Source: Neptuniibacter sp. | GTDB taxonomy: Bacteria; Pseudomonadota; Gammaproteobacteria; Pseudomonadales; Balneatricaceae | Assembly: GCF_024231755.1 (NCBI RefSeq) | Contig: NZ_JAAEQH010000104.1 | Coordinates: 17,142-81,141, forward strand | Length of the DNA stretch: 64,000 nt | Direction of reading: 5' to 3' | Shown here: piece after piece, positions 62,317 through 64,000 of the stretch | Layout: the number at the start of each line of letters is the position of its first letter | Position numbering within the stretch: position 1 is the first letter of the stretch | Notes under the pieces: model-generated | The model's input: the letters and a program-made list of their open reading frames with translations, nothing else | Told to the model about the DNA's origin: nothing | Databases searched by the model: none | Position numbers and translations under genes: made by a program

Positions 62317-63417
62317 ATGCAGTTATTACGTATTGATTGTCTGGGTAAGGAATTACGTCTGGAGGCTTCTATGGCGGGCTGGCAGGCACTTTATTGGGAC
62401 AATAAACTGGTTTCCCGGATCAATGCCAGTGCAGATGCGGGTGAAAACTTCGAGCATTGTTTTAAGCTGGAAGCCAAAAGTGATCAGATGGATGAGCCAA
62501 AGCAGTTGACGTGCTGTTTGAAGCTAAAGTTGAGCTGGCAACCGTTTGATCTTAGCTATCGTTTAGAATTGGATCAGCAGTTGTTAGCTGAGGGCGATCT
62601 GACTGAGAAGGATATCGAATCTCAAGAGGTCGTTAATCGGGTTAAGCAACCGACTAAGTTCAGCATCATCGGTTTTGCTTCCCTGGCACTAAAGTTATTT
62701 AAAAGTGCGAAAGTTATTAAGGTCCTGTTTGCTGCGGGTAGTCTTGCTGCTTATACATGGCTATTTTCAATAGAATTCGCCATTGCTCTCATCCTGTGTC
62801 TGGTATTTCACGAATATGGCCATATCCGGGCAATGAAGCGTTTTGGTATGCAAACTAAAGGGATCTATCTTGTTCCCTTTATCGGAGGCTTAGCCGTATC
62901 CAATGATCGGATTAATACTCGCTGGCAGAATGTCTATATCTCGATTATGGGGCCTTGTTACGGCTTGTTTCTATCGTTATCTTGCTTAGTGATTTACTGG
63001 ATTACTGATATCGAAATTTTTGCTGGGCTAGCTGCGTTTAATGCATTGTTGAATCTGTTTAATATGCTACCGATTCTGCCTTTGGATGGTGGACATATCC
63101 TAAAAAGCATCTCTTTTTCAGTTAATTCAGTGCTTGGATTGATTTTGTGCGTTATCTGCGCAATTGCTGGAGTCGCCATAAGCTATACCTTTGGTTTGGC
63201 ACTACTAGGTTTCTTACTTGCGATAGGCAGTATCGAAATCTTGTTTGAGTGGAAACGCCGCCACCAAAGCGATCTGTTACCACTGGATCGTTACGGTCAG
63301 ATAGTTTCGGGTTGTTGGTACTTTGCTACCGTAGGCGGTTTAGGCTGGGTTATCTGGTATCTGGGGCAGGGCGAAAACCATGCGCTATCCCTCCCATTAA
63401 AAATTCTCGCGAGTTGA
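62317..63417 (+). CDS. M50-type membrane metalloprotease
   Basis: 366 residues. Residues 1-100 are a soluble beta-rich domain not seen in simple site-2 proteases. The membrane part starts near 120. Zinc site: His165-Glu-Tyr-Gly-His169 in a membrane segment, with the third ligand Asp257 in LPLDGGHIL. Several further hydrophobic segments follow to residue 355. Site-2 proteases cut within membranes to release regulators or lipid-linked peptides; the substrate here is unknown. Confidence 0.85.
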   Translation: MQLLRIDCLGKELRLEASMAGWQALYWDNKLVSRINASADAGENFEHCFKLEAKSDQMDEPKQLTCCLKLKLSWQPFDLSYRLELDQQLLAEGDLTEKDIESQEVVNRVKQPTKFSIIGFASLALKLFKSAKVIKVLFAAGSLAAYTWLFSIEFAIALILCLVFHEYGHIRAMKRFGMQTKGIYLVPFIGGLAVSNDRINTRWQNVYISIMGPCYGLFLSLSCLVIYWITDIEIFAGLAAFNALLNLFNMLPILPLDGGHILKSISFSVNSVLGLILCVICAIAGVAISYTFGLALLGFLLAIGSIEILFEWKRRHQSDLLPLDRYGQIVSGCWYFATVGGLGWVIWYLGQGENHALSLPLKILAS

Positions 63418-63418
63418 T

Positions 63419-64000
63419 ATGTCATTCTCTGACTTGCCATTATCTCCACGGTTACTGCCAGCGATTGAAAAGTCTGGTTATACCGAACCGACGCCCGTTC
63501 AAATACAAGCAATCCCCGCCATCCTTAATGGTAAGGACCTTTTGGTTGGGGCAAAAACGGGCACTGGTAAAACAGCGGCTTTTGCTCTGCCTATTTTGCA
63601 CAAGCTACTAACATCAGATGATTTCTGCGAAAACTCAAAGAAGCTGAAGGCCCTTGTGCTTGCCCCCACCAGAGAGCTGGCACAACAGGTTAATGATAAC
63701 TTTAAAAAATATGCAAAGGGTACGGGGTTTCGTTCTGCGGTTATCTACGGTGGTGTAGGTATCGGTCCACAGGTGGAACAGATAAAAAAAGGAATTGATC
63801 TTCTTGTAGCTACGCCAGGGCGTTTGCTAGATCTGCATAAGAAACGAGCTCTGGATCTGAGAAGTATTGAGTTTCTGGTGTTTGATGAAGCTGACCGTAT
63901 GCTGGATATGGGTTTTAAGGATGAAATCAAAGCGGTGATTAGTAAGTTGCCTAAGCGGGATAAGCAGCCAAGACAGACGCTGCTTTTTTCGGCAACGCTC
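63419..64000 (+). CDS. DEAD-box RNA helicase, 5' part (RhlE-like)
   Basis: ATG 63419 (one base after the previous stop); the gene runs off the right edge, 194 residues visible. Motifs in order: Q motif TPVQIQAIPAI, Walker A AKTGTGKTAAF, PTRELAQQ, GGVG, ATPGRLLD, DEAD in VFDEADRMLDMGF, and SAT near the end. Layout matches RhlE-type helicases involved in RNA turnover and ribosome assembly. Confidence 0.92.
   Translation, partial: MSFSDLPLSPRLLPAIEKSGYTEPTPVQIQAIPAILNGKDLLVGAKTGTGKTAAFALPILHKLLTSDDFCENSKKLKALVLAPTRELAQQVNDNFKKYAKGTGFRSAVIYGGVGIGPQVEQIKKGIDLLVATPGRLLDLHKKRALDLRSIEFLVFDEADRMLDMGFKDEIKAVISKLPKRDKQPRQTLLFSATL

Overview
The window looks like the chromosome of a marine gammaproteobacterium, most likely of the Oceanospirillales. 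The evidence is the gene order acpP-fabF-pabC-mltG-tmk-holB-pilZ-tatD, the cysB, rne/rluC, acnA/acnB, tex, trxC, ybiT and sbcDC homologues, and moderate GC content. The genus assignment is inference; no rRNA or tRNA gene was seen.

Region 1 (1 to about 15,970) is the right-hand, tail-morphogenesis part of a prophage with a long non-contractile tail. In order it carries tail terminator, tail tube, two tail-assembly chaperone frames joined by an A AAA AAC -1 frameshift site, a small lipoprotein, an Arc/antirepressor-type regulatory island (3314-5423) with its own promoter and three regularly spaced operators, a 1998-residue tape measure protein, and a translationally coupled chain of tail-tip and fibre genes. 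It ends with an SOS-box-controlled UmuD'-like protein that has lost both catalytic residues. The host acpP promoter begins about 300 bases further on, so the element seems to sit directly upstream of acpP.

Region 2 (16,266-24,928) is housekeeping: fatty-acid synthesis (acpP, fabF), folate (pabC), cell wall (mltG), dTMP kinase and the DNA polymerase III delta' subunit (tmk, holB), pilZ, a TatD nuclease, a radical SAM protein and malate dehydrogenase. Convergent to mdh is rne (25,045-27,858), with a long leader and a hairpin touching its start codon. rluC is divergent from rne. A KfrA-like coiled-coil protein and cysB follow.

Region 3 (31,647-36,900) is a co-directional run of poorly known genes: a thioredoxin-fold protein, a helical protein, a receiver-like/coiled-coil protein, a divergent roadblock-like protein, a Roadblock/LC7 protein, a free-standing Aer-type PAS protein and a PhnD-like binding protein without signal peptide. 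It looks like a cytoplasmic sensory module with no obvious output and is a candidate undescribed system.

Region 4 (36,983-43,266) holds acnA and acnB, divergent around a 770-base AT-rich spacer.

Region 5 (43,525-49,810, minus strand) is the most striking locus. A signal-peptide-less [NiFe] hydrogenase (small and large subunits) and its maturation protease are translationally coupled to a 991-residue protein with an N-terminal Rieske-type motif, PAS domains, GGDEF and EAL. A heme-monooxygenase-like gene follows 36 bases later. The natural reading is an H2- or redox-sensing hydrogenase that passes electrons to a Rieske centre to set cyclic-di-GMP levels. The small subunit also has Asp in place of a proximal-cluster Cys.

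Region 6 (50,043-64,000) contains tex, trxC and ybiT (minus), an acyl-CoA thioesterase, sbcD-sbcC, four small minus-strand genes (hypothetical, GNAT, DUF2164, membrane protein), an M50-type membrane metalloprotease and the start of a DEAD-box RNA helicase cut by the window edge.
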